Source of the DNA: Nitrospira sp.
Lineage (GTDB): Bacteria; Nitrospirota; Nitrospiria; Nitrospirales; Nitrospiraceae
Direction of reading: 5' to 3'
Assembly: GCA_030692565.1 (NCBI GenBank)
Contig: JAUYAO010000007.1
Span: forward strand, 1-36,803
DNA length: 36,803 nucleotides
Below the pieces are notes generated by a model, which was not told where the DNA came from, made no database searches, and worked only from the letters and a program-made list of their open reading frames with translations. The position numbers and the translations under genes are program-made. The number at the start of each line of letters is the position of its first letter. Position 1 is the stretch's first letter. Of the stretch, positions 8,366-18,420 are shown piece by piece.

Positions 8366-10195
8366 ATGGCGAAGCAAGAGTTGCTCGGCGAGGTGAAGAA
8401 ACTCATTACGATCGGGAAGGAAAAAGGATTCCTGACCTACGATGAGTTGAATAACACCCTGCCGGCGGAGGTGGTGTCCTCCGACCAGTTCGGCAGCATC
8501 ATGACGATGTTCGGCGAATTGGACATTGAGATTGTGGATGCGCCGGATGGCGAGCGGACACAGAAGCGGACGGAGCGGGGTGAGGCCGCCGACGATACGG
8601 AGGAAGCGGAGACCGAGACCGAGGCGGAAGCCGAGGAAGAAAACGAAAAACCGATCGATCTCACGCCCGGAGCCTTGAGCCGCACCGACGATCCCGTTCG
8701 TCTGTATTTGAAGGAAATGGGCAGCGTCGCCTTGCTGAGCCGCGAAGGGGAAATTGAGATCGCCAAGCGGATCGAAGAAGGAAAGAAGGAAGTGGCGTCG
8801 GTGATCTACGGATTGCCCATGACGATCGAGTTTGTGCTGGCCCTGCGCGATCAGCTCAAGGATGGAAAGATCGATGTGCGCGAGATCGTGCCGGTAAAAG
8901 AAACCGAGGAGGAGCTCGAAGAGGAGCAGCAGCCGATCGAGCGGGACTATGAAGAGCTGCGCGTGAAGACGCTGGAGGCGTTGAACACGGTCCGGAAAGT
9001 CTCATTGTCGCTGAAGGCCCTCGTCGAGAAAGAAAAGTCTCTCGGGAGTGATCCGGCGAAGCAAAAGCAATACAAGAAGCAGTTCGATCTGGCCCGGCAG
9101 CAGGTCGTCGACAAGATCGAGTCGGTGAATTTGCACGGCGTCCTGAAGGATCGCATGGTCCAGCGTGTGCGCGATCTGGCCGTGCAGTTCCGGATGGCCG
9201 AGCGGGAAGTGGCGAGCTGTCAGCGGCGCATTGGAATCGGCGGCGAGGCCGGTGCCGAGCAGCTGAGGAAAATGTGCCGGACGAGGCCGGACTTTCTGGC
9301 CGTCAGGCGAAAGGCCGGAGTGTCCGAGGAGACCCTCTCGGACATCAAGAAAATCTATCAGGCGGCGAAGGCACGGATCAGGCAGCTGGAAACGGAAGAG
9401 GCCTTGGTTCCGGCAGAAGAAATCAAAGATGCTGTGAAGCATCTGGATGTCGCCGAGGATAAGGTCAAGCGCGGGAAGGCGGAGCTGGTTGAGGCCAATC
9501 TGCGCCTTGTGGTGAGCATTGCCAAGAAGTATACGAACCGAGGATTGCAGTTTCTGGATCTCATCCAGGAAGGCAATATCGGGTTGATGAAGGCGGTGGA
9601 TAAGTTTGAGTATCAGCGTGGCTACAAGTTCAGTACCTATGCGACCTGGTGGATCCGGCAGGCGATTACCAGGGCGATTGCGGATCAGGCCCGTACGATC
9701 CGCATTCCCGTGCACATGATCGAAACGATCAATAAATTGATCCGGACCTCCCGGCATCTCGTCCAGAAGCTGGGCCGTGAGCCGTTGCCGGAGGAAATCG
9801 CCGAGCGGATGGACTTGCCCCTCGACAAGGTCCGGAAGATTCTCAAGATCGCGCGCGAGCCGATTTCTCTGGAGACGCCGATCGGGGAAGAAGAAGACAG
9901 CCATTTGGGCGACTTTATCGAGGACAAGAAGGCGGTCTCCCCGCTGGAAGCCGCGATCCGGTACGATTTGCAGCGCCAGATCAACAGTGCGCTGGAAACA
10001 TTGACCCCGCGCGAAGAAAAAGTCTTGCGCAAGCGGTTTGGGATCGGCGAAGCCACCGACCACACGCTGGAAGAAGTCGGGCAGGATTTTGAAGTGACTC
10101 GTGAGCGTATCCGGCAAATCGAAGCCAAAGCACTGCGCAAGTTGCGGCATCCAAGCCGGAGCAAAAAGCTGCGAAGCTTTGTCGAAAGCGTGTAA
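8366..10195 (+). CDS. rpoD: Primary RNA polymerase sigma factor RpoD (sigma-70)
   Basis: A 609-residue housekeeping sigma factor. Region 1.1 is at the N-terminus, followed by a strongly acidic Glu-rich linker at about residues 70-92. Region 1.2 ([12 protein letters not shown]) follows near 108-120. A non-conserved insert covers about 170-340. Regions 2.1-2.4 start near residue 371, with [32 protein letters not shown] and [13 protein letters not shown]. Regions 3 and 4 end in the helix-turn-helix [20 protein letters not shown]. The ribosome-binding site GAAGGAG overlaps the end of dnaG. Its consensus -35/-10 elements match the promoters proposed for the CAT tRNA and rnpB in this window. Confidence 0.97.
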   Translation: MAKQELLGEVKKLITIGKEKGFLTYDELNNTLPAEVVSSDQFGSIMTMFGELDIEIVDAPDGERTQKRTERGEAADDTEEAETETEAEAEEENEKPIDLTPGALSRTDDPVRLYLKEMGSVALLSREGEIEIAKRIEEGKKEVASVIYGLPMTIEFVLALRDQLKDGKIDVREIVPVKETEEELEEEQQPIERDYEELRVKTLEALNTVRKVSLSLKALVEKEKSLGSDPAKQKQYKKQFDLARQQVVDKIESVNLHGVLKDRMVQRVRDLAVQFRMAEREVASCQRRIGIGGEAGAEQLRKMCRTRPDFLAVRRKAGVSEETLSDIKKIYQAAKARIRQLETEEALVPAEEIKDAVKHLDVAEDKVKRGKAELVEANLRLVVSIAKKYTNRGLQFLDLIQEGNIGLMKAVDKFEYQRGYKFSTYATWWIRQAITRAIADQARTIRIPVHMIETINKLIRTSRHLVQKLGREPLPEEIAERMDLPLDKVRKILKIAREPISLETPIGEEEDSHLGDFIEDKKAVSPLEAAIRYDLQRQINSALETLTPREEKVLRKRFGIGEATDHTLEEVGQDFEVTRERIRQIEAKALRKLRHPSRSKKLRSFVESV

Positions 10196-10217
10196 CACCA
10201 GGCCGTCCGTGGGCCAT

Positions 10218-10246
10218 TTGACTCCATGGGAGGCGCGGCCTAGAAT
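10218..10246 (+). promoter_or_regulatory. Strong sigma-70 promoter of the CAT tRNA
   Basis: TTGACT (10218-10223), a 17-nt spacer, and TAGAAT (10241-10246) match consensus at five of six positions in each hexamer. Transcription would start near 10253, about 49 nt before the mature tRNA. The leader contains a perfect 7-bp inverted repeat, CGGGTGA/TCACCCG (10261-10267 and 10292-10298), which may be a processing hairpin. Confidence 0.75.
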
Positions 10247-10301
10247 CATCCGACCTGTGTCGGGTGAGCAGAGAGAGCGTGAATCACCGGTTCACCCGAT
10301 C

Positions 10302-10378
10302 GGGCCCATAGCTCAGGTGGTTAGAGCGGCTGACTCATAATCAGCTGGTCCTAGGTTCAAGTCCTAGTGGGCCCACCA
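10302..10378 (+). tRNA. tRNA with CAT anticodon, probable tRNA-Ile2 (lysidine type)
   Basis: A full cloverleaf with encoded CCA. The acceptor GGGCCCA pairs with TGGGCCC, the D arm is GCTC/GAGC, the anticodon stem GCTGA/TCAGC surrounds loop CTCATAA, and the T arm CTAGG/CCTAG encloses TTCAAGT. The anticodon CAT is at 10336-10338. It is not an initiator, because the first pair is G-C. Acceptor pairs C4-G69 and C5-G68 match those of the AUA-decoding tRNA-Ile2 whose C34 is turned to lysidine by TilS. An elongator tRNA-Met reading remains possible. Confidence 0.9.
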
Positions 10379-10440
10379 CATCTGGCGTGGCCCGTTGCGC
10401 CCCGAGTCGTCTCACTACGAATGTCGTGTTAAGGAGTCCG

Positions 10441-11217
10441 TTGAGCCAGAAACTGTCCCCCCTGCTCGCCCTGCAAAAACTGGATCTCCGCATTCTGGAG
10501 ATTACTGAACAGCGTCGGAAGATCCCTGAGCGGCTGAATATCGCCGAAGCGCCGCTTCGCGAGGATACGCAGTTGCTGACCGACGCGAAGACGGGGGTTG
10601 ACGCGCTGGTGAAAGAGCGGCGTACCCACGAAAAAGACCTTGAAATGCACGAAGCGCAGACCGAGAAAATGAAGTCGCACGCCGCGAGTCTGAAAACGAA
10701 CAAGGAGTATCAAGCGCACCTGTTCGAAATTGAATTGGCGAACAAAAAACGTGGAGAGTTCGAAGAAAAGATCTTGGTCTCAATGGACAAGATCGACCAG
10801 CTGCAAGGGACGATCAAAGAGCTGCAGGGGAAAGTGAATGCGGCACAGGCCGTGTTTTCCAAGGAAAAACAAGCGCTCGATGCGGCGGACAAGGAGCTCG
10901 CCACGGAGCTGGCGCAGCTTGAGGCTGAACAGCGCGCGGCGGCGAAACAGATCGACCCCAATCTGCTTGCGCGCTATACGCATATCAAGTTGTCCCGGAA
11001 AGACGGGGCGATTGCTGCCGTGCGTGAAGGGATGTGCGCCGGATGCCGGCTCCAGATCCCGCCGCAGTTGATCGCGCAAGTCAGACGATCCGACGATCTC
11101 CACGTATGCCCCTACTGCCGCCGGATGCTCTATTGGGAAGGCGAGATCCCGACCGAATCCGCTTCAGCCCTGAGTGTCGCCAGGAAGAACGACCTGGAAG
11201 TCGGGGAGTCGGTCTAA
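10441..11217 (+). CDS. Coiled-coil protein with C-terminal C4 zinc ribbon (DUF164 type)
   Basis: A 258-residue protein of the C4-type zinc-ribbon family found next to many bacterial RNA-metabolism genes. Residues 1-190 are charged and helical with long coiled-coil stretches (for example KMKSHAASLKTNKEYQAHL and the following heptads). The C-terminus carries two Cys pairs, CAGC and CPYC, around residues 198 and 222, forming the ribbon. I prefer a TTG start at 10441, which follows AAGGAG by 4 nt and opens with SQKLSPLLALQKLD as in relatives. A GTG at 10387 would add 18 unlike residues. The 3' end overlaps the convergent RNase HIII gene by 4 nt. The exact biochemical role is not established. Confidence 0.85.
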   Translation: MSQKLSPLLALQKLDLRILEITEQRRKIPERLNIAEAPLREDTQLLTDAKTGVDALVKERRTHEKDLEMHEAQTEKMKSHAASLKTNKEYQAHLFEIELANKKRGEFEEKILVSMDKIDQLQGTIKELQGKVNAAQAVFSKEKQALDAADKELATELAQLEAEQRAAAKQIDPNLLARYTHIKLSRKDGAIAAVREGMCAGCRLQIPPQLIAQVRRSDDLHVCPYCRRMLYWEGEIPTESASALSVARKNDLEVGESV

Positions 11218-11870
11218 GCAAGTCCTGCCAGTACGGCCTGGGTAGTTTTGAAGTGCAACTTCGCGACATTCCCAAGGCGCTCTTGTCCGTGTTTTTTGAT
11301 CACCATTCTGGCTGCCAGTTCCACGGTGGCTGATGCTCCCTTCGGAAGTGTCGTCCCTACCTCTTCGGATAATCGTTTGAGTCGAATCAAAAACTCTGCG
11401 CGCGCGAGGATCGACGCGGCGGCGACGGCTATGTCAGACTCGGCTTTTGGCCGCTGTTCCAGCACGATCGTGCGGCCCTTGGCTTGGAGTGCGCTCAGAA
11501 TCAGCCGCTCATCTCCGAATTGATCCGCAATCGCTCGACCGCACGACACCTTGTCGAGCAGGTTTTCCAGGGCACGGGCGTGGCCCCAGGCCAGCAAGCG
11601 ATTCAAGTTCTTAATCTTCGCGTACAGCTCATTGTATTTCTGCGGGCCAATGGCGACGATGCTGTGGGGGCAGATGGTTTTGATATCCGGCGCCATGTCG
11701 AGGATCCGACCGTCCGAGATTTTCTTGCTGTCCCGCACCTGCATGAGAGCCAGCTCGCCTTGGGTGACGGCGTCCACAAAAACGGCGGCGATGACGAGCG
11801 GGCCGAAGTAGTCGCCTTTTCCCGATTCGTCGATGCCGATACGTTCGACCGATGTATGGGTAACTGCCAC
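11214..11870 (-). CDS. rnhC: RNase HIII-like ribonuclease lacking the N-terminal substrate-binding domain
   Basis: A 218-residue type 2 RNase H that would cleave RNA in RNA-DNA hybrids. The signature GIDESGKGDYFGPLV at residues 12-26 contains the GKGD string typical of RNase HIII rather than HII. It also has DSKKISD at 47-53, AIADQF at 113-118 and AESDIAVAAASILAR at 143-157, which supply the other acidic active-site residues. Typical RNase HIII has about 80 extra N-terminal residues (a TBP-like substrate-binding domain) that are absent here. The GTG start at 11870 is preceded by GGGAG, and a promoter lies 30-60 nt upstream, so the short form seems genuine. RNase HII (rnhB) would be the alternative name. 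Confidence 0.85.
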   Translation of the reverse strand: MAVTHTSVERIGIDESGKGDYFGPLVIAAVFVDAVTQGELALMQVRDSKKISDGRILDMAPDIKTICPHSIVAIGPQKYNELYAKIKNLNRLLAWGHARALENLLDKVSCGRAIADQFGDERLILSALQAKGRTIVLEQRPKAESDIAVAAASILARAEFLIRLKRLSEEVGTTLPKGASATVELAARMVIKKHGQERLGNVAKLHFKTTQAVLAGLA

Positions 11871-11907
11871 TACGTGCTCCCGGTAGAAATTTTATCGAGG
11901 GCGCGGT

Positions 11908-11937
11908 AATCTAACGAATTAAAGCGGGGGCGGTCAA
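11908..11937 (-). promoter_or_regulatory. Candidate sigma-70 promoter of rnhC
   Basis: On the minus strand TTGACC (11937-11932) and TAGATT (11913-11908) are separated by 18 nt. The hexamers match consensus at five and four positions. The predicted start near 11901 leaves a leader of about 30 nt with a GGGAG ribosome-binding site before the GTG at 11870. Because it sits so close to the gene, it supports the short N-terminus of this RNase HIII. Confidence 0.55.
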
Positions 11938-11982
11938 TTGAATGACAAGCTTCATCGACGAGTGGTGCGTAAGGGAGAGCCT

Positions 11983-12846
11983 ATGATAGCCAGCATATGG
12001 AGCATGCGACAGGTCGCGATTGGAGCGTTGCTGGGCACGCTGTTGGGGATTGGCGGGTGTGAAACCAATCCTTACACAGGCCGCCAACAACTCCTGATGA
12101 CGTCAGTGGATCAGGAAATGCAAATGGGTACGCAAGCCTATGCCCAGGTGAAGAACGATCCGAAGATGCGGCAGTCCCAGGATCCCCGTGAGATCGAGCC
12201 GGTGAAGCGCGTTGCCGCGCGGATTATTGAAGCAGCCAAACGGTCGAAGTACGGAGAGATGGCACAGCAGTTTCAGTGGGAAGTGACCGTGATTAAGGAC
12301 GACAAAACGCTGAACGCATTTGCGTTGCCGGGTGGAAAGATGGCGGTCTATACGGGGATCTTTTCGGTTGCCAAGACGGAGGCCGGTCTCGCCGCGGTGA
12401 TGGGCCATGAAGTCGTTCATGCTCTGGCGCGCCATGGGGCGGAGCGAATGAGTCAGGGGCAATTGACGAACGCCGCCCTGCAGGTAGCGGGAGCAGCAGC
12501 CGGCGCCAGCGGCGGCGGTGGGTTGATGTCGCAAGCGGCGATGGCAGCGCTTGGTGTCGGCGCCCAGGTTGGGGTATTGCTTCCGTTTAGCCGGAAGCAC
12601 GAGTCTGAGGCTGACTATATCGGCATTCTCTTGGCGGCGGATGCAGGCTATGATCCGCGCGAGTCGGTAGGTTTGTGGGAGCGGATGGCGCAGTTATCAG
12701 GAGGCGGTGGTCCCGCCGAGTTCATGTCAACCCATCCCGGTCACGAGACACGCATCGAACAGTTGAAGCAATGGATGCCGGAAGCTATGGCCATCTACCA
12801 GACGAAACAGCCGGTTCCTCCAATGCTCTTACCCGTGGCCCCATAG
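11983..12846 (+). CDS. M48 family metalloprotease, lipoprotein (LoiP/YcaL-like)
   Basis: A 287-residue zinc metalloprotease of the envelope. The N-terminus is a lipoprotein signal ending in LGIGGC, with the acylated Cys at residue 26. The zinc motif HEVVH is at residues 142-146, and HESEADYIG near 206-214 supplies the third ligand. MSTHPGHETRIEQL near the C-terminus is the conserved M48 tail. Such proteins act in outer-membrane quality control. I use the ATG at 11983, preceded by AAGGGAGAG; an upstream TTG at 11938 has no ribosome-binding site and would bury the signal peptide. No TPR domain follows, so it resembles LoiP/YcaL more than BepA. It is divergent from rnhC. Confidence 0.93.
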   Translation: MIASIWSMRQVAIGALLGTLLGIGGCETNPYTGRQQLLMTSVDQEMQMGTQAYAQVKNDPKMRQSQDPREIEPVKRVAARIIEAAKRSKYGEMAQQFQWEVTVIKDDKTLNAFALPGGKMAVYTGIFSVAKTEAGLAAVMGHEVVHALARHGAERMSQGQLTNAALQVAGAAAGASGGGGLMSQAAMAALGVGAQVGVLLPFSRKHESEADYIGILLAADAGYDPRESVGLWERMAQLSGGGGPAEFMSTHPGHETRIEQLKQWMPEAMAIYQTKQPVPPMLLPVAP

Positions 12847-12871
12847 CGGGCAGTTTGTTGAGACGCTGCCC

Positions 12872-12900
12872 TTGAAAGCCTGGGATTCCAGCCCTATAGT
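12872..12900 (+). promoter_or_regulatory. Sigma-70 promoter of rnpB
   Basis: TTGAAA (12872-12877), a 17-nt spacer and TATAGT (12895-12900) form a strong promoter. The predicted start, 7 nt downstream at about 12907, coincides with the first base of the P1 helix of RNase P RNA, which supports both calls. Confidence 0.8.
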
Positions 12901-12906
12901 GTAGGT

Positions 12907-13347
12907 GCGCGAGAGAGGAGACTGGGTGATCGCTCGGCACCTTGTGTGCCGGGAGGAAAGTCCGGACTCCATGGGCGGGGCGCTGGGTAATTCCCAGGCG
13001 GAGTAATCCGACACCTGCACCACAGAAAACAAACCGCCGATGGCCAAGGCGACGGGATCCCATCTCGTCGCTACGGATCAGGTAAGGGTGAAACGGCGGG
13101 GTAAGAGCCCACCGCAGGGATGGTGACATCGCTGGCACGGTAAGCGTCGCCCGGTGCAAGGCCAAATAGGAAGACACGTGCGGTGCTCGCAAGGGCACGG
13201 CGCAACGACTGGCCCGGTCGAGGTCTTCGGGTAGGTCGCTCGAGGTTCGGGGTAACTCGAATCCCAGAGAAATGATCACCCAGGCATGAACTCCGGTTCA
13301 TGCGGGACAGAATCCGGCTTATAGGTTTCCTCGCTCGCGCTTTTTTT
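12907..13347 (+). ncRNA. rnpB: RNase P RNA (class A), with intrinsic terminator
   Basis: The catalytic RNA of RNase P, which matures tRNA 5' ends. The universally conserved core GAGGAAAGTCCGGACTCC lies near 12952-12969. The matching 3' core is ACAGAATCCGGCTTATAGG near 13307-13324, so the P4 strands are present. GGTAAGGGTGAAACGGCGGGGTAAGAGC and similar blocks in the middle also fit class A RNAs. Helix P1 is formed by GCGCGAGAGAGG (12907-12918) with CCTCGCTCGCGC (13329-13340), one mismatch. T7 follows at once, so the 3' strand of P1 doubles as the terminator stem. No protein gene is read here. Confidence 0.96.
13329..13347 (+). terminator. Rho-independent end of rnpB
   Basis: CCTCGCTCGCGC (13329-13340) pairs with the 5' end of the RNA about 410 nt away and is followed by seven T. 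The stem is long-range rather than a local hairpin. The position and U-tract suggest this is where the transcript ends, though a purely local terminator hairpin is not visible. Confidence 0.55.
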
Positions 13348-13413
13348 GTGTTAAGCGGTGCTTCAATTGTTCTCCTCGGCTGTGCTGATGAGGGGGGATG
13401 GCCCTGGCGGCTC

Positions 13414-13442
13414 TTGACCCTCATCTAGCGTGGTGTTAGGAT
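13414..13442 (+). promoter_or_regulatory. Candidate promoter of the ilvBNC-psd-pssA operon
   Basis: TTGACC (13414-13419) and TAGGAT (13437-13442) are separated by 17 nt. They match consensus at five and four positions. The start would fall near 13449, leaving a leader of about 124 nt. In that leader I see no clear attenuator, T-box or leader peptide rich in branched-chain codons, only a repeated TGGCCA (13487-13492 and 13505-13510). Confidence 0.55.
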
Positions 13443-13572
13443 CTCGCATTCTTTCCTATTGATATTGCACAAATTTCCGTGTGGATTGGCCAGAGGTTCT
13501 AGGATGGCCATTTCGTGAAGGGCTGCACGTTCTTGAAAACAGTACTCCGGGCATCCGGGGGAGGGAAACGAT

Positions 13573-15348
13573 ATGAAGCTCAACGGGTCTGAGATATTGA
13601 TCGAGAGTCTCAAGCGGGAGGGGGTCAAAACGATCTTCGCGCTTCCCGGTGGCGTGGTCCTCAAGATATTCGACATGCTCCATCAGCAGAAAGACATAGA
13701 CGTCATCTTGACGCGGCATGAACAGGGTGCCGGCCACATGGCCGAAGGCTATGCCAAAGCGACGGGGAAAGCAGGCGTGTGCTTGGTGACGTCCGGTCCC
13801 GGCATGACCAACGTCATTACCGCCTTGGCTGATGCCTACATGGACTCCGTTCCGTTGGTCTGTTTCAGCGGCCAGGTGCCCACGAGCCTGATCGGCAACG
13901 ATGCGTTTCAAGAGGCCGACAATATTGGATTGAGCCGACCTTGCACGAAGTACAACTTCCTCGTGAAGGACGTCAACGATCTCGCGATGACCATTAAAGA
14001 GGCGTTTTATATCGCGACGACAGGCCGCCCGGGTCCCGTCCTTGTCGATATTCCCAAAGACGTCTCGATGGCCACAGCCGAATTTGTCTACCCCACCTCC
14101 GTCTCAATTCGGGGGTATAACCCGACGTACGACGGCAACAAGTGGCAGATCAAGCAGGCGGCCGAAGCCATCATGAAGGCCAAGAAGCCGATTCTCTATG
14201 TCGGTGGCGGCGTCGTGTTTTCAGGCGCCTCGGCCGAATTGATCGAGCTGGCGGAACTGACGCAAATCCCGGTCGATATGACCCTCATGGGGCTCGGGGC
14301 ATTTCCGGGAGAACACCAGCTCTCCTTGGGGATGCTGGGTATGCACGGCACCTATCAGGCCAACATGGCCATGCACTATTCTGATCTTGTGATTGCAATC
14401 GGGGCGCGCTTTGATGACCGCGTGACGGGAAAGGTCTCGGAGTTCTGTCCTCATGCCAAGGTCATTCATGTCGATATCGATCCGACATCGATCAGAAAGA
14501 ACATCAACGTCGATATTCCGATCGTCGGGGATTGCAAGACCGTTCTGCGGGAGCTGAATCAGATTCTCCGCGCGTCGGTCAACGGGGAACAGAAGGAATT
14601 ACGAAAGCCCTGGTGGAAGCAAATTCGTGAGTGGGAATCCGCTCATCCGTTGTCGTATCAGCAGGATGCGGACGGACCGATCAAGCCCCAGCATGTGGTG
14701 AAGCGGTTGTATGAACTGACGAAGGACCGGGACCCGATCGTTTCAACCGATGTGGGCCAACATCAGATGTGGGCCGCCCAATATTTCAAGCTGGCCAAGC
14801 CGAATCGCTGGTTGACGTCCGGTGGGCTGGGGACCATGGGCTTTGGGTTTCCCGCGGCGATGGGCGCGCAGGCGGCGTTTCCCGGTCGGTTGGTGCTGTG
14901 CATTGCGGGGGACGGCAGCATTCAGATGAATATGCAGGAGATGGCCACGGCGGTGGTAAGCAAGCTTCCTGTGAAGATCATCGTACTGAATAACCGGTTC
15001 CATGGCATGGTCCGGCAGTGGCAGGATTTGTTCTACCAGGGCCGCTATGCCTCCAGCGACCTCGAGAATACTCCGGACTTTGTGAAGTTGGCAGAAGCCT
15101 ATGGGGCCGTCGGGTTGCGCGCGAACAAGGTGGGCGATCTCGACGCGGTGCTTAGGGAAGCCATCGCGGTGGATGGGCCGGTGATTGTGGATGTGCCGAC
15201 CTATCGTTTTGAAAACGTGTATCCGATGATTCCGGCCGGAGGGTGTAACCACGAGATGATCTTGGAAGATCCGCCGGAGTTGAAAAATAAACAGGCGAGC
15301 ACATCCAAAGTGACGCCGGACGGTACCGATACCGTCCTGACCGCCTAA
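13573..15348 (+). CDS. ilvB: Acetolactate synthase, large catalytic subunit
   Basis: A 591-residue thiamine-diphosphate enzyme that condenses pyruvate to acetolactate (or with 2-oxobutyrate to acetohydroxybutyrate), the first common step of valine, leucine and isoleucine synthesis. The catalytic Glu50 lies in TRHEQGAGHMAEGYA. A central FAD-binding domain follows. The ThDP/Mg motif GDGSIQMNMQEMATA with NNRFHGMV near 474-479 is in the C-terminal third. The ATG at 13573 is preceded by GGGGGAGGG. The regulatory subunit gene ilvN follows after 11 nt. Length and domain order are normal. Confidence 0.97.
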   Translation: MKLNGSEILIESLKREGVKTIFALPGGVVLKIFDMLHQQKDIDVILTRHEQGAGHMAEGYAKATGKAGVCLVTSGPGMTNVITALADAYMDSVPLVCFSGQVPTSLIGNDAFQEADNIGLSRPCTKYNFLVKDVNDLAMTIKEAFYIATTGRPGPVLVDIPKDVSMATAEFVYPTSVSIRGYNPTYDGNKWQIKQAAEAIMKAKKPILYVGGGVVFSGASAELIELAELTQIPVDMTLMGLGAFPGEHQLSLGMLGMHGTYQANMAMHYSDLVIAIGARFDDRVTGKVSEFCPHAKVIHVDIDPTSIRKNINVDIPIVGDCKTVLRELNQILRASVNGEQKELRKPWWKQIREWESAHPLSYQQDADGPIKPQHVVKRLYELTKDRDPIVSTDVGQHQMWAAQYFKLAKPNRWLTSGGLGTMGFGFPAAMGAQAAFPGRLVLCIAGDGSIQMNMQEMATAVVSKLPVKIIVLNNRFHGMVRQWQDLFYQGRYASSDLENTPDFVKLAEAYGAVGLRANKVGDLDAVLREAIAVDGPVIVDVPTYRFENVYPMIPAGGCNHEMILEDPPELKNKQASTSKVTPDGTDTVLTA

Positions 15349-15359
15349 GGCATTCGAAT

Positions 15360-16948
<1,589 letters not shown>

Positions 16949-16962
16949 AAGGGGCGAGCCCT

Positions 16963-17613
16963 GTGGCTGATCGTGCCGTCGGTGTCCCGTTTGCCAAAGA
17001 GGGGTTTCCCTTCATCGGTGCGGCAGCGGGCGTTACACTCTGTGCTGGATGGATGGGTTGGACGCCGGTTGCCGCGGTGGCGGCTGGTCTGACACTGTTC
17101 GTGTCGTGGTTTTTCCGCAACCCCGCGCGGGTGATTCCGGAAGGCTCTGGACTGATCGTGGCGCCAGGCGACGGGAAAATCATTGCCATCGAAGAAGAGT
17201 TCGAGCCTCGCTATCTCAAGGACCGCAGCCTCCGGGTCACGATCTTTCTGAACGTGTTCGACGTTCACATCAACCGGATTCCCTGCGAAGGGGTCATTGA
17301 AGATGTGCAGTACCAGCCGGGACTCTTTTTGGTTGCCAGTAAGCCGGAGGCGACGATCAAGAATGAGCAAAATGCGCTGATGATTCAAGCGGCCAGCGGT
17401 GCAAGGGTCTTGTGCGTGCAAGTGGCGGGGCTCATTGCCCGGCGCATTGTCTGCTGGGTCTCCCCTAAAGATCGGGCAAAGCTCGGAGAGCGGTTTGGTT
17501 TGATCCGATTTGGTTCGCGGATGGACACATTTCTTCCCATCGGTACGAAACTCAGAGTGGCCGTTGGAGATCGTGTGAAAGGCGGAGCAACCATCTTGGG
17601 AGACCTACGATGA
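16963..17613 (+). CDS. psd: Phosphatidylserine decarboxylase, short type
   Basis: A 216-residue proenzyme that makes phosphatidylethanolamine from phosphatidylserine at the membrane. Two hydrophobic segments at about 15-31 and 35-50 anchor it. APGDGK near 67-72 and NVFDVHINR near 97-105 contain the conserved Asp and His. RFGSRMD, with Gly184-Ser185, is the self-cleavage site that yields the pyruvoyl cofactor. This GS-type small form is distinct from the longer LGST form of E. coli. Translation begins at a GTG (16963). The stop overlaps pssA by 4 nt (ATGA), so the two enzymes of the pathway are coupled. Confidence 0.95.
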   Translation: MADRAVGVPFAKEGFPFIGAAAGVTLCAGWMGWTPVAAVAAGLTLFVSWFFRNPARVIPEGSGLIVAPGDGKIIAIEEEFEPRYLKDRSLRVTIFLNVFDVHINRIPCEGVIEDVQYQPGLFLVASKPEATIKNEQNALMIQAASGARVLCVQVAGLIARRIVCWVSPKDRAKLGERFGLIRFGSRMDTFLPIGTKLRVAVGDRVKGGATILGDLR

Positions 17614-18413
17614 AGGGAAACGGCTTGCGACAATCGTTGGGGAAGGAAGCGCGGAAACGTCAGGCGATGCATCTGATTCCCAATCTCTTCACGACGGGGA
17701 ACCTGTTTTGCGGTGTCTATGCCATCCTGTCTGTCTTCAATGCCAACTATATGGCGGCAGCGATTGCCATTTTGGTCGCAATGATTTTCGATGTGTTGGA
17801 TGGAAAGTCGGCCCGACTGACGAACAGCACGAGCCATTTCGGATTGGAGTATGACTCCCTGTCCGATGTGGTGTCGTTCGGTGTCGCCCCGGGTCTCCTG
17901 ATCTACTCCTGGGCGCTGAGCGGACAAGGTATGTTCGGTGTCGCCGTGATGTTCGCCTATGTCGCGATGGGGGCGGTCCGGCTCGCGCGTTTCAATTCAA
18001 CGGTCGCGCTGGCTGACAGCAAGTACTTCACCGGGTTGGCGATTCCCGCGGCTGCCGGAGTGGTCGCGTCGCTGGTGATTCTCGACCATCATATTGTCCG
18101 GATGGGGACGGAAGTGAAGCCGGTGTTAGTGTTGGTCATCACGCTCGCTCTTTCCTTCCTCATGGTTAGTACCGTGAAGTATCGCAGCTTCAAGGATATG
18201 AAGTTCAAAGGCCGCCAGCAGATTACCTATCTAGTGTGGGGCATTCTTGCGCTCATGATGATTGCGGCCTGGCCTGAGGTGATGCTGTTTGTGGTATTTT
18301 CGGGCTATGCGTTGATGGGACCGACCGAACGATTGTTCTGGTTGATGGCGAAAGCCGTTGGGAAGAAACCTCTTTCCAAGTCTGACCAGCCTGTGATAGA
18401 ACCCAAATCGTAA
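17610..18413 (+). CDS. pssA: CDP-diacylglycerol-serine O-phosphatidyltransferase
   Basis: A 267-residue integral membrane enzyme that joins serine to CDP-diacylglycerol and releases CMP, giving phosphatidylserine for Psd. The CDP-alcohol phosphatidyltransferase signature DGX2ARX8GX3DX3D is exact: D64-G65, A68-R69, G78, D82, D86. About six to seven hydrophobic segments follow one another through the protein. The start overlaps the psd stop. The stop codon is directly followed by the T-box leader of leuA, so the ilv-psd-pssA transcript could also run into leuA under T-box control. Confidence 0.95.
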   Translation: MKGNGLRQSLGKEARKRQAMHLIPNLFTTGNLFCGVYAILSVFNANYMAAAIAILVAMIFDVLDGKSARLTNSTSHFGLEYDSLSDVVSFGVAPGLLIYSWALSGQGMFGVAVMFAYVAMGAVRLARFNSTVALADSKYFTGLAIPAAAGVVASLVILDHHIVRMGTEVKPVLVLVITLALSFLMVSTVKYRSFKDMKFKGRQQITYLVWGILALMMIAAWPEVMLFVVFSGYALMGPTERLFWLMAKAVGKKPLSKSDQPVIEPKS

Positions 18414-18420
18414 GGCGACG

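Noticed and set aside
9002-10249. A 415-codon open frame on the minus strand opposite rpoD
   Set aside because: It is a shadow of the sigma factor gene. Its composition is atypical and no motif is recognisable.
12785-13279. A minus-strand frame of 164 codons across rnpB
   Set aside because: The RNase P RNA is certain from its conserved cores and promoter. The frame has no plausible start signal or motif.
13443-13572. Possible attenuator or leader peptide before ilvB
   Set aside because: No run of Val, Leu or Ile codons, no T-box core and no terminator hairpin with a T tract was found.
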